DNA from: Akkermansiaceae bacterium UBA7890
GTDB taxonomy: Bacteria; Verrucomicrobiota; Verrucomicrobiia; Verrucomicrobiales; Akkermansiaceae
NCBI GenBank assembly: GCA_002501065.1
Contig: DLRK01000181.1
Coordinates: 1-15,259, forward strand
DNA: 15,259 bases
Reading direction: 5' to 3'
Shown here in pieces: positions 1 to 7,814 of this stretch. A program made the translations under genes and the position numbers. Under the pieces are notes generated by a model. The model was given only the letters and a program-made list of their open reading frames with translations, was not told the DNA's origin and did not search any database. Position 1 is the first letter of the stretch; every line of letters begins with the position of its first letter.

Positions 1-25
1 GAGAAAGCAATTTACTAGCAGTTGA

Positions 26-105
<80 letters not shown>

Positions 106-114
106 TCAGGGCGA

Positions 115-127
115 GGGGACGGTCCCC
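115..127. other. Perfect 6+1+6 inverted repeat beside the tRNA gene
   Basis: GGGGAC and GTCCCC are separated by a single G, giving a perfect inverted repeat ten bases upstream of the tRNA-Pro 5' end. It falls where the tRNA promoter or initial transcribed region should be. A one-base loop cannot form a normal RNA hairpin, so a dyad protein-binding site or chance are the alternatives. The rest of 106-319 shows no gene and no convincing -35/-10 pair for the downstream operon. Confidence 0.3.
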
Positions 128-319
128 GATTCCGCAGTCCCGATCAAGACGGAACTAACGATTGCGGAAAACCTGTCCCAGGCCCTGCCCGGGGTGATTC
201 TACCTCCAGACAGGCCGCTAGTTCAGAATCCTCGGTATTTCAGGGCAAATCCGCTCCCTCCGGCACCGGAAGATGCGATAGCATTCCTGAACTCCGCCCG
301 TTAAGATCCCGTCGGCGAC

Positions 320-3300
320 ATGACTCCGCAAACCCAACCCCTTCTTCTCCAGTTCAGCCTGGCGATGCTCCTGGCCGTGACTGCTTCGGCGGACATCGAT
401 TTCAATCGCGACATCCGGCCTGTTCTCTCAAACAACTGCATTGCCTGCCATGGCCCCGATGAAAAGAAAATCAAGGCCGACCTGTCACTCGATTCCCTGG
501 CAGGTGCCACCAAGGACCTCGGGGGCTACGCCGCAATCGTTCCCGGTGACGTCGACGAGAGCGAGTTGATCGCACGTATTATTCACGAGGATGAGGAGGA
601 GCGCATGCCGCCCGCGGACAAGGGCAAACGTCTCGGGCAGGAGGAGATCGATCTCCTCAAGCGCTGGATCGCACAGGGAGCCAAGTACGACCGGCACTGG
701 TCCTATCAGGTTCCGAAACGCCCTGAACGGCCCAAGGTCAACCATTCTTCCTGGTCGCAGACACATGCCGATGAATTCGTCCTGGCCAGATTGGAGCGCC
801 ACGGACTGAAACCCTCCCCCGGGACCGACCGCTGGAATCTCGCACGCCGGGCCGCCATTGATCTCACCGGTCTGCCGCCCACTCCGGAAGAAGCTGCTGC
901 CTTCGTCAATGACAAGTCGGAAGACGCCTACTCTAAGTATATCGACCTCCTCCTTGCCAAGCCCTCCTACGGTGAACACTGGGCGCGCCAGTGGCTCGAT
1001 CTGGCCCGCTATGCGGATTCCGCAGGCTATGCCGATGATCCTCCCCGCACCATCTGGGCCTATCGCGACTGGGTCATCCGCGCCCTCAACGCCAACATGC
1101 CTTTCGATCAGTTCAGCATTGAACAACTTGCCGGTGACCTGCTCGAGAATCCCAGCAATGATCAACTGGTGGCTACCGCCTTCCACCGCAACACCCTCAC
1201 CAACAATGAGGGTGGCACCAACGACGAGGAGTTCCGCAACGTGGCTGTCATCGACCGGGTCAATACCACCATGCAGACATGGATGGGCACCACCATGACC
1301 TGTGCACAGTGCCACAACCACAAATACGATCCCATCAGCCAGAACGAGTTCTTTCAACTCCTCGCCTTCTTCAACAACACCGAGGATGCCGACCGCCGCA
1401 ATGAAGCTCCCCTCGCCCAGGTCTTCACTCCGGAACAACGGATCCAGGAGGCCGGGATTCGCAGGCAGATCGGGGAACTGAAGGCGGAACTTGTCATCAA
1501 TACCCCGGACCTGGCCGGGGAGCAGAAGAAATGGGAGACGGATTTCGCCATTCCCCTGCTCTGGTCCAAGGTCCAACCTGCCGAAGTCTCCGCCAGCAAC
1601 GGGGCAACCCTCACCATTGATCCGAAGGGAGTGATCCAGGCCGGGGGTGCCACCCCGGACAAATCAGTCTACACCGTGGAGTTTCCGGTTGTTGATGAGA
1701 TCGCGGCCCTGCGCCTCGACCTGATACCGGTCGATGGCGCGGTCGGCCGACAGGACAACGTAGTCATCAACCGGATCACCGCTACCCACGTCCCGCCCGA
1801 TTCGGCCGCAGGCGTAGGCGGCCGGATCGTCCGCGTGGAACTGCCCGGCAATGACAAGTTCCTCCACCTCGCCGAAGTCCAGGTCTTCTCGGGCGATCGC
1901 AACGTTGCACTGCAGGGCAAGGCCTCCCAGATCTCCACCGATTTCGATGGCCCCGCCTCCCTCGCCATCGATGGCAATACCAATGGTGTCTATACCGCCA
2001 GATCAACCAGTCACACCGCAGCCGGCCGCGACCCGTGGTGGGAGATCGACCTCGGTGGCGTACACAACATTGACCGCGTCGTGGTGTGGAACCGAACCGA
2101 TGGAGAGACCGCCGACCGCCTCGCCGGATACCGGGTGAGCATCCTGGACGGCAGCCGCAGGACGATCTGGAAGCAGGAACCCCGGGAGACCCCCAAGCCG
2201 AGTGCTGAATTCACCACTTCCGGCGCCCGTCCGGTCATCTTCGTGGCCGCCAGCGCGGACTTCGCCCAGGACAAGTTTCCCGCCAGTGCGCTCCTCAACT
2301 CCAAGCTTGATCCAGGAAAGGGCTGGGCTCTTTCTCCGCGGCACGACAAACGCCACCACCTCCTCCTCCTCCCGGACGGACCGATTCCGTCCGGTGGCCG
2401 GTTGCGCCTGGTCATCCACCAGGAATCCAGCTGGCCCAGGACTTCCATGGCAAAGTTCGGGCTCTCTACCACCCGGGACCCCGGTGCCGGGCCCCGTATC
2501 AGGATGCCTGCCGAAGTCCGCAAGGCGCTGGGATCGGTGGCCCGCAACGACGAACAGAAGGAGCTCATCGGCAACTTTTATCGCAGCATCGCACCTGCCA
2601 CCGCCGAGGCCCAGAAACGTCTCAAGGACCTTGAGCAGCAACTCGCCGCCCTGAAACCCTCCACCACCGTTCCGATCATGCGCGACCTTCCCGCCACCCA
2701 GCGTCGTAAAACGCACGTGCAGATCCGTGGGAATTACAAGCGAAAGGCCGAAGAGGTGAGCGAAGGCGTACCCAGCACCTTTCATCCCCTTCCAGAGGGC
2801 GCTCCCCGCAATCGCCTCGCTCTCGCCAGGTGGATCATGAATCCACAGAACCCGCTCACCGTCCGCGTGATCGTCAATCGCCAGTGGGAAGCGCTCTACG
2901 GAACCGGACTGGTCTCCACCAGTGAGGAATTCGGATCACAGGGCGACTACCCGTCGCACCCGCAACTCCTCGACTGGCTCTCGGTCGAACTCCTGGAAAG
3001 TGGCTGGAACATGAAGAAGTTTCACAAACTTCTCGTCAGCATGTCGACCTACCGGCAGTCATCCCGGGTCACACCCGAGCTCCTCGAAGCCGATCCCTTC
3101 AACCGGCTCTTCACCCGGGGACCCCGTCAACGCCTTTCCGCCGAAATGGTGCGGGACCAGGCGCTCTTCATCGGGGGCCTGCTCAGTGCCAGGATGCATG
3201 GTCCACCCACCCGGCCGCCGCGCCCGAAACTGGGACTCCGGGCAGCCTTCGGAGGATCCACCGACTGGAACGACAGCACCGGGGAAGACCGTTACCGGCG

Positions 3301-3754
3301 CGGCATTTACACCGAATGGCGGCGTTCCATGCCCTACCCGTCCATGGCCACCTTCGATGCTCCCACCCGCGAGGTCTGCACCGTGCGGCGCTCGCAGACC
3401 AATACCCCTCTGCAGGCCCTCGTCACCCTCAATGACCCGGTCTACATCGAAGCCGCCCAGGCTCTCGCCCGCCGCGCGGTGAAGGAGGCGGGCCCCGACG
3501 ACCCGGGCAGGATCGCGGACCACATGTTCCAACTCGCACTCGTGCGTCCTGCCAAAGCGGCCGAACTCACTCCCCTCACCGAATTCTACAAGGATGCCTA
3601 CAAGGCCTTCCTCAAGGACACTGCCAGTGCCAGGGCCCTCGCAACCGAACCAATCGGCGCTCCGGAGAAGGGCTCCGATCTCATTTCCCTCGCCGCCTGG
3701 ACCGCGGTCGCCAATGTGGTGCTCAACCTCGATGAAATCTTCCAGAAACCATGA
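320..3754 (+). CDS. Secreted PSCyt1/DUF1549/DUF1553 protein with discoidin-like insert
   Basis: This 1144-residue protein belongs to the large cytochrome-like families expanded in Planctomycetota and Verrucomicrobiota. A hydrophobic Sec-type leader (about 1-24, ending TASA) is followed by a planctomycete cytochrome C (PSCyt1) domain with heme-type CIACH at 40-44. DUF1549 covers about 145-350 and contains a second CAQCH at 328-332, followed by the family's NHKYDPISQ. About 500-625 resembles an F5/8 type C (discoidin) galactose-binding fold, with NVALQGKASQ, LAIDGNTNG and WWEIDLGG. DUF1553 fills about 805-1120, with NRLALARW, NRQWEALYGTGLV and TPLQALVTLND. The stop overlaps the start of the DUF1501 gene (ATGA), so the two are translationally coupled. 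Exact activity is unknown for the family; a periplasmic role linked to polysaccharide or redox chemistry is inferred. The start has no clear Shine-Dalgarno but places the signal peptide correctly. Confidence 0.93.
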   Translation: MTPQTQPLLLQFSLAMLLAVTASADIDFNRDIRPVLSNNCIACHGPDEKKIKADLSLDSLAGATKDLGGYAAIVPGDVDESELIARIIHEDEEERMPPADKGKRLGQEEIDLLKRWIAQGAKYDRHWSYQVPKRPERPKVNHSSWSQTHADEFVLARLERHGLKPSPGTDRWNLARRAAIDLTGLPPTPEEAAAFVNDKSEDAYSKYIDLLLAKPSYGEHWARQWLDLARYADSAGYADDPPRTIWAYRDWVIRALNANMPFDQFSIEQLAGDLLENPSNDQLVATAFHRNTLTNNEGGTNDEEFRNVAVIDRVNTTMQTWMGTTMTCAQCHNHKYDPISQNEFFQLLAFFNNTEDADRRNEAPLAQVFTPEQRIQEAGIRRQIGELKAELVINTPDLAGEQKKWETDFAIPLLWSKVQPAEVSASNGATLTIDPKGVIQAGGATPDKSVYTVEFPVVDEIAALRLDLIPVDGAVGRQDNVVINRITATHVPPDSAAGVGGRIVRVELPGNDKFLHLAEVQVFSGDRNVALQGKASQISTDFDGPASLAIDGNTNGVYTARSTSHTAAGRDPWWEIDLGGVHNIDRVVVWNRTDGETADRLAGYRVSILDGSRRTIWKQEPRETPKPSAEFTTSGARPVIFVAASADFAQDKFPASALLNSKLDPGKGWALSPRHDKRHHLLLLPDGPIPSGGRLRLVIHQESSWPRTSMAKFGLSTTRDPGAGPRIRMPAEVRKALGSVARNDEQKELIGNFYRSIAPATAEAQKRLKDLEQQLAALKPSTTVPIMRDLPATQRRKTHVQIRGNYKRKAEEVSEGVPSTFHPLPEGAPRNRLALARWIMNPQNPLTVRVIVNRQWEALYGTGLVSTSEEFGSQGDYPSHPQLLDWLSVELLESGWNMKKFHKLLVSMSTYRQSSRVTPELLEADPFNRLFTRGPRQRLSAEMVRDQALFIGGLLSARMHGPPTRPPRPKLGLRAAFGGSTDWNDSTGEDRYRRGIYTEWRRSMPYPSMATFDAPTREVCTVRRSQTNTPLQALVTLNDPVYIEAAQALARRAVKEAGPDDPGRIADHMFQLALVRPAKAAELTPLTEFYKDAYKAFLKDTASARALATEPIGAPEKGSDLISLAAWTAVANVVLNLDEIFQKP

Positions 3755-5214
3755 CCCTGATTCCCTCTAATTCTTCCGAGGCGCGCCTGCAGCATCTCAC
3801 CCGCCGCCATTTCCTCCGCGATTGCCAGATCGGGCTGGGAGGAATTGCGCTCACCGCCATGGGGGCGGACCGCCTGACCGGCGCGGAACTCTCCGGGAGT
3901 CCCTTGGCACCCCGCCAGCCACACTTTACGCCCAAGGCCAAGCGAGTGGTCTACATTCACTGCGCCGGATCCCCTCCCCACCTCGATCTCTTTGACTACA
4001 AGCCCGAACTGGTGAAACACAATGGGAAGGATTGTCCCGATGAGTTCGTCAAGGGCAAGGAGTTCGCCTTCACCAAGGGCATGCCCAAGCTCATGGGTAC
4101 TCCGCGCAAATTCAGCCAGCACGGCCAGAACGGAACCTGGATGTCCGACGCAATCCCGCACTTTCATGGGATCGCCGACGAGATGTGTGTCGTCAGGTCG
4201 ATGTATACCGAGCAGTTCAACCACGCTCCCGCCCAGCTCTTCCTCCTGACCGGATCGCCACGCCCGGGACGCCCTTCCATGGGATCGTGGGTCACCTACG
4301 GTCTTGGCAGCGAAAACGAAGACCTGCCCGGATTCGTGGTGATGATCTCCAGTGGCATCCAGCCCAGTGCAGGCAAGAACGCCTGGGGCAGTGGGTTTCT
4401 TCCCTCCATCTTCCAGGGCGTGCAGTGCCGTTCCAAGGGCGACCCGGTCCTCTACGTGAAGGACCCCAAGGGCATGTCACGGGAACTCCGCCGCCAGGGT
4501 CTTGACGCCCTGCAGACCCTGAACAAACTCCAGGCCCGGGACCTTGGCAGTCCCGAAACCCTCACCCGCATCGCCCAGTACGAATTGGCTTACCGGATGC
4601 AGTCCTCCGTCCCCGACGTGATGGACATCTCCATGGAATCCAAGGAGACCCTGGAAGCCTACGGTGCCAATCCGGGTGCTTCGAGCCTGTCCAACAATTG
4701 CCTGCTCGCTCGACGACTCCTCGAAAAGGGCGTGCGCTTCGTGCAACTCTTTGACTGGGGATGGGACTTCCACGGAACCAACCCCAAGGAGGATATCCGG
4801 GACGGCCTCACCAAGAAGTGCGCCACCATGGACAAGCCGGTGGCAGCCCTCATTCGCGATCTGAAGGAGCGTAACCTGCTGGAGGACACCCTCGTGATCT
4901 GGAGTGGAGAATTCGGACGCACTCCCTTCCGGGAGGGCCGCACCGCCAAGGGTCAGGTTCTGGGACGGGATCACTTTCCCGACTGCTACTCCATGTTCCT
5001 GGCCGGGGGCGGAGTGAAGGGTGGAATCAGTTACGGCGAAAGTGATGAACTCGGTTTCAGCCCGGCCAAGGATTCGGTCCACGTCCATGACCTCCAGGCC
5101 ACCATCCTCCACCTTCTCGGCTTCGACCACGAACGCCTCTCCCACCGCTTCCAGGGCCGGGATTACCGGCTCACCGATGTCCACGGGAAGGTGGTCAAGG
5201 GGGTTCTCGCCTAG
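3751..5214 (+). CDS. DUF1501 family protein, Tat-exported
   Basis: This 487-residue DUF1501 protein belongs to a family with an alkaline-phosphatase/sulfatase-like fold. The N-terminus has a twin-arginine signal: TRRHFLRD (R18 R19, then F21 L22), then a hydrophobic stretch about 27-45. Family landmarks include AGSPPHLDLFDYKPEL near 75, SMGSWVTYGLG near 175, LFDWGWDFHGTN near 333, GEFGRTP at 386-392 and GRDHFP at 405-410. The last two are conserved and probably belong to the active or metal site. The length is normal for the family. Its start codon overlaps the stop of the PSCyt1/DUF1549/DUF1553 gene, and these two families are routinely found as neighbours, so they very likely act on the same substrate outside the cytoplasm. 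The substrate is unknown. Tat export implies folding, perhaps with a cofactor, before secretion. Confidence 0.93.
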   Translation: MTLIPSNSSEARLQHLTRRHFLRDCQIGLGGIALTAMGADRLTGAELSGSPLAPRQPHFTPKAKRVVYIHCAGSPPHLDLFDYKPELVKHNGKDCPDEFVKGKEFAFTKGMPKLMGTPRKFSQHGQNGTWMSDAIPHFHGIADEMCVVRSMYTEQFNHAPAQLFLLTGSPRPGRPSMGSWVTYGLGSENEDLPGFVVMISSGIQPSAGKNAWGSGFLPSIFQGVQCRSKGDPVLYVKDPKGMSRELRRQGLDALQTLNKLQARDLGSPETLTRIAQYELAYRMQSSVPDVMDISMESKETLEAYGANPGASSLSNNCLLARRLLEKGVRFVQLFDWGWDFHGTNPKEDIRDGLTKKCATMDKPVAALIRDLKERNLLEDTLVIWSGEFGRTPFREGRTAKGQVLGRDHFPDCYSMFLAGGGVKGGISYGESDELGFSPAKDSVHVHDLQATILHLLGFDHERLSHRFQGRDYRLTDVHGKVVKGVLA

Positions 5215-5216
5215 AG

Positions 5217-5266
5217 GGCGGACTCCTCTCCTTCCGGGGTTCTTCTGCTGGACACATCCGTCCGCC
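5217..5266. terminator. Possible bidirectional terminator between convergent genes
   Basis: GGCGGAC (5217-5223) and GTCCGCC (5260-5266) are perfect 7-base complements filling most of the 71-base gap between the converging DUF1501 and glycosyltransferase genes. The 36-base loop is long and there is no clear T tract, so this is only a weak terminator candidate. Confidence 0.3.
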
Positions 5267-5285
5267 GAAGTGGCCCACCTGCAAT

Positions 5286-6287
5286 CTAACAACAGCACCA
5301 GAAGTCGAGCCCTTCGGTGTAGCCCTCTTCCCGGGCAAGTCTCCGCACGCGGGCCCGTCCTCCCTCTACCCCCACCGCGCTGAGGAGCACGGCCCCACGC
5401 CAGCGCTCGCCGAACGCCTCCGACCCTGCCACCGGAACCCCTCCAATCTTTTCTCCCACCCGGCGCGGGTTCACCTCGAAGAATCCGTGCACCTCGACAC
5501 CTTCCTCCTTCAGCAGACGCGCCAACCGCTTCCCGATGGGACCTGCCCCGCAGATCGCCACCCCACGGGAAGCCACTCCTGATTCGCGCGCCAGATGGTG
5601 GGCCTTCATCCGCCACACCTGTTCCTCGGCGTAGGCGGGGTGGGTCCGGGTCAATCGAACCGCGCTATCGCGCCACGACAGCACAATTCCCTCCACTTTG
5701 CCGATCCGCATCTCCCTTTCCAGCATGCGCAGAAACAAATCGTGATCCTCGGCCCATTCCACCTCCCGGTAGCCCTTGACCTCCTGGAAGGAAGATCTCC
5801 TCATCATCAGGGACGGCTGAATCACCGGACACTCCACGAATCTCTCCCGGGCGATGTCCTCCGCCGTCTCCAGTCCATTCACCCAGTCGACATAACGCTG
5901 CATCCCTTCCCCGAGGGGATTCAACAGATGCACCTGGCCGCTCACCGCGGAAAAAGCGGATGACTCCGAAAGGAAGTGATACTGCGAAGAAAGTCGTTCC
6001 GGATGTGAGATGTCATCCGCGTCCATGCGGGCAATGAAATCCGTCCTGGAGGCCAGGATCGCCTCCCTTGCCGCTGGCGCAACTCCCTGATGATCCATTT
6101 CGAAGACCCGGATCCGGGAATCCCTGTAACTCCGTACGATCTCCCCCGAACGATCCGTGCAGCCATCGAGAACCACGATCAACTCAAAGGAGTCCATGCT
6201 CTGCCGCAGGCAACTCTCAATCGCCTCGGCGACCGTATCCCCGGCGTTGCACACCGGCATTACGATGGAGACCCGGGGCCCGCTCAT
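5286..6287 (-). CDS. Family 2 glycosyltransferase with C-terminal Rossmann-like domain
   Basis: This 333-residue protein has two parts. Residues 1-210 are a GT-A fold family 2 glycosyltransferase. It starts PRVSIVMPVCNAGDTV and has VVLDGCTDRS near 38-47, the metal/nucleotide-sugar motif MDADD (D89, D91) and a late ED pair (EDHDLFLRM, E180-D181) where the catalytic base usually lies. From about 240 there is a second domain with the dinucleotide-type glycine motif GAGPIG (247-252) and GFFEVNPRRVG...GVPV, like NAD-binding or PglD-type N-terminal domains. I chose the ATG at 6287 because an upstream in-frame ATG at 6350 would overlap hisD by 62 bases, whereas 6287 leaves a 1-nt gap and begins exactly at the domain. 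There is no signal peptide or membrane segment, so it is cytoplasmic. Donor and acceptor cannot be told. The protein ends in FWCCC. Confidence 0.88.
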   Translation of the reverse strand: MSGPRVSIVMPVCNAGDTVAEAIESCLRQSMDSFELIVVLDGCTDRSGEIVRSYRDSRIRVFEMDHQGVAPAAREAILASRTDFIARMDADDISHPERLSSQYHFLSESSAFSAVSGQVHLLNPLGEGMQRYVDWVNGLETAEDIARERFVECPVIQPSLMMRRSSFQEVKGYREVEWAEDHDLFLRMLEREMRIGKVEGIVLSWRDSAVRLTRTHPAYAEEQVWRMKAHHLARESGVASRGVAICGAGPIGKRLARLLKEEGVEVHGFFEVNPRRVGEKIGGVPVAGSEAFGERWRGAVLLSAVGVEGGRARVRRLAREEGYTEGLDFWCCC

Positions 6288-6288
6288 T

Positions 6289-7578
6289 TCACCGTTCCAC
6301 CCGCAGGCGCACGGATTCACCGTGTGCATCCAGTCCTTCCATGCGGGCAAATTCCTGCACCACCGGAAGCGACTTCTTCACCGAGGCGACGTCCATCTTC
6401 ACGATACTGGTCCGCCGTTGGAACTGGTCCGCCCGCAGACCCGAGAACGACTTCCCGGCCCCACCGGTGGGCAGGGTGTGACTGGGCCCTGCCAGGAAAT
6501 CCCCCACCGCGATGGCAGATGCATTACCGAGATAAATCGCCCCCGCCGTCCTGATCTGCGCCAGGCGCCTGCGTTCGTCCTTCACCACCAGCGAAAGGTG
6601 CTCGGGAGCGAACTGGTTGCAGATCCTGACTGCCTCATCCATGGAGGGAACCAGCAGGGCAAATCCCCCCTTCTTCAACGATTCCTCGATGTAATTCGAC
6701 CGCGAAAGGAGCTGTAGCTGCCGATCAATTTCCTTCTCAACCCGCTTGAGCAGACGCGATGAATTCGTCACAAAGCCTGCCACGCTGTCGCCGCCATGTT
6801 CGGCCTGCGCCAGCAGGTCGGCAGCAATGCAGACCGGATCGCCACTCGTGTCACTCACCACCAGGACCTCACTCGGTCCCGGGAGCAGATCGATCGAGAC
6901 CGCTCCCACCAGTTGCCTCTTGGCCTCTACCACAAACGCGTTTCCGGGTCCGAAAATCTTGTCCACCCGTCCCACGCTTTTCGTTCCCAGCGCAAGGGCT
7001 GCCACCGCCTGCGCCCCGCCCACCTTGAGCACCTCGGTGGCTCCCGCCTGCCTGAGGGCATAGAGCAATTCCGCGTTGACCCTGCCAGTCGGTCCCACCG
7101 GAGTGGCCGCCACGATCTCAGGCACTCTGGCGGCCTGGGCAAAGGCTCCCGTCATGAGCGCGGTGGAGACCAGGGGAGCCTTGCCCCCTGGCACGTAGAT
7201 CCCCACCCGGTCAAAGGGAACGAAGCGCTCCCCCACCACCGCTCCTTCCGCGTTCTCTCGCTTCCAGTCCTTGCGCATACTCTCCTTCGCAAAGGCATGA
7301 ATATTGCGACGGGAAGCCCGGATCGCCCGCTTGGTGGAAGGTCGCACAGCGGCCTCCGCTTCTGCGAATTCCTCATCCGAGACAAAAAGGCTCCCGGCCG
7401 TCAGCTTCGCCCGGTCGAACTTCCTGGTCAGCTCAATCAGGGCCCGGTCTCCTCTTTGGCGTACCTCATCCACGATTCCCGCCACCGTCTCCTCCAGCTC
7501 CCGAGAAGGCTCCGCCCGGCGGTCGAGGGAGTCTACGAATTTCCGGTATCCCCGGTCTCGGTAAGAAAGGACGCGCAT
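6289..7578 (-). CDS. hisD: Histidinol dehydrogenase
   Basis: HisD catalyses the last two steps of histidine synthesis, oxidising L-histidinol through histidinal to L-histidine with two NAD+ in the cytoplasm. The 429-residue length is normal and the key residues are all present. Zinc ligands correspond to Q258 and H261 (LAQAEHGGDS), D360 (VGDFLAGPSHT) and H419 (EGLDAHGES). The catalytic pair is E326-H327 (FAPEHLSLV). FGPGNAFVVEAK (209-220) and TGGAGKSFSGLRADQF (371-386) are signature stretches. The gene stands apart from other his genes here and is followed after 1 nt by the glycosyltransferase, so the two are probably cotranscribed. The only Shine-Dalgarno-like bases before the ATG lie inside a small hairpin. 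Upstream on the same strand, TTGACG (7620-7615) resembles a -35 box, but no good -10 follows. Confidence 0.97.
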   Translation of the reverse strand: MRVLSYRDRGYRKFVDSLDRRAEPSRELEETVAGIVDEVRQRGDRALIELTRKFDRAKLTAGSLFVSDEEFAEAEAAVRPSTKRAIRASRRNIHAFAKESMRKDWKRENAEGAVVGERFVPFDRVGIYVPGGKAPLVSTALMTGAFAQAARVPEIVAATPVGPTGRVNAELLYALRQAGATEVLKVGGAQAVAALALGTKSVGRVDKIFGPGNAFVVEAKRQLVGAVSIDLLPGPSEVLVVSDTSGDPVCIAADLLAQAEHGGDSVAGFVTNSSRLLKRVEKEIDRQLQLLSRSNYIEESLKKGGFALLVPSMDEAVRICNQFAPEHLSLVVKDERRRLAQIRTAGAIYLGNASAIAVGDFLAGPSHTLPTGGAGKSFSGLRADQFQRRTSIVKMDVASVKKSLPVVQEFARMEGLDAHGESVRLRVER

Positions 7579-7580
7579 GG

Positions 7581-7595
7581 GAGGTGACTTACCTC
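7581..7595 (-). promoter_or_regulatory. Small hairpin enclosing the SD-like bases of hisD
   Basis: On the hisD strand the leader reads GAGGT-AAGTC-ACCTC, a perfect 5-bp stem with a 5-base loop, ending two bases before the ATG. GAGGT is the only Shine-Dalgarno-like sequence near the start. If the stem forms, that sequence is hidden. Five pairs are modest, so control of hisD translation is only a suggestion. Confidence 0.3.
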
Positions 7596-7645
7596 GCTAC
7601 CCGTCCTTTTCAAGCGTCAACCCCTGATTGCGTTCCGTTGCAGGG

Positions 7646-7674
7646 TTCAGGAGCCTCACAAATCACTCCATAAT
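7646..7674 (+). promoter_or_regulatory. Weak sigma70-like promoter candidate for the paralogous pair
   Basis: CATAAT at 7669-7674 matches five of six bases of the -10 consensus. It lies 17 bases after TTCAGG at 7646-7651, which matches only three of six bases of the -35. It would produce a leader of roughly 130 bases ahead of the gene at 7815. The 236-base gap between hisD and that gene contains no ORF that I believe. A weak GGCAC/GTGCC pairing at 7761-7788 is also present. Confidence 0.22.
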
Positions 7675-7803
7675 GAGGTCGCGCCGCACCGCACGCCCCC
7701 TTACCCTGAGCTGAGTCTCCGCCTGAGCATCCCGCCGACCACATGGAACCTTCCCCTACAGGCACAATGAGATCCGGCAACAGGTGCCGAGCAGGAAAAT
7801 AGT

Positions 7804-7809
7804 GAAGGA
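7804..7809 (+). promoter_or_regulatory. Shine-Dalgarno site for the gene at 7815
   Basis: GAAGGA lies five bases before the ATG at 7815. It is one of the few clear ribosome binding sites in this window and fixes the start of the first paralogous membrane protein. Confidence 0.6.
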
Positions 7810-7814
7810 CATAA

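Noticed and set aside
485..1576. 363-residue minus-strand frame
   Set aside because: It lies wholly opposite the PSCyt1/DUF1549 gene, whose frame shows clear family motifs; the reverse frame shows none.
2003..2785. 260-residue minus-strand frame
   Set aside because: Antisense shadow of the discoidin-like region of the large PSCyt1 gene, with no motif of its own.
4477..5616. 379-residue minus-strand frame spanning the DUF1501 3' end and the convergent gap
   Set aside because: It runs opposite DUF1501 and overlaps the glycosyltransferase in another frame, with no recognisable domain. Both overlapping genes are well supported.
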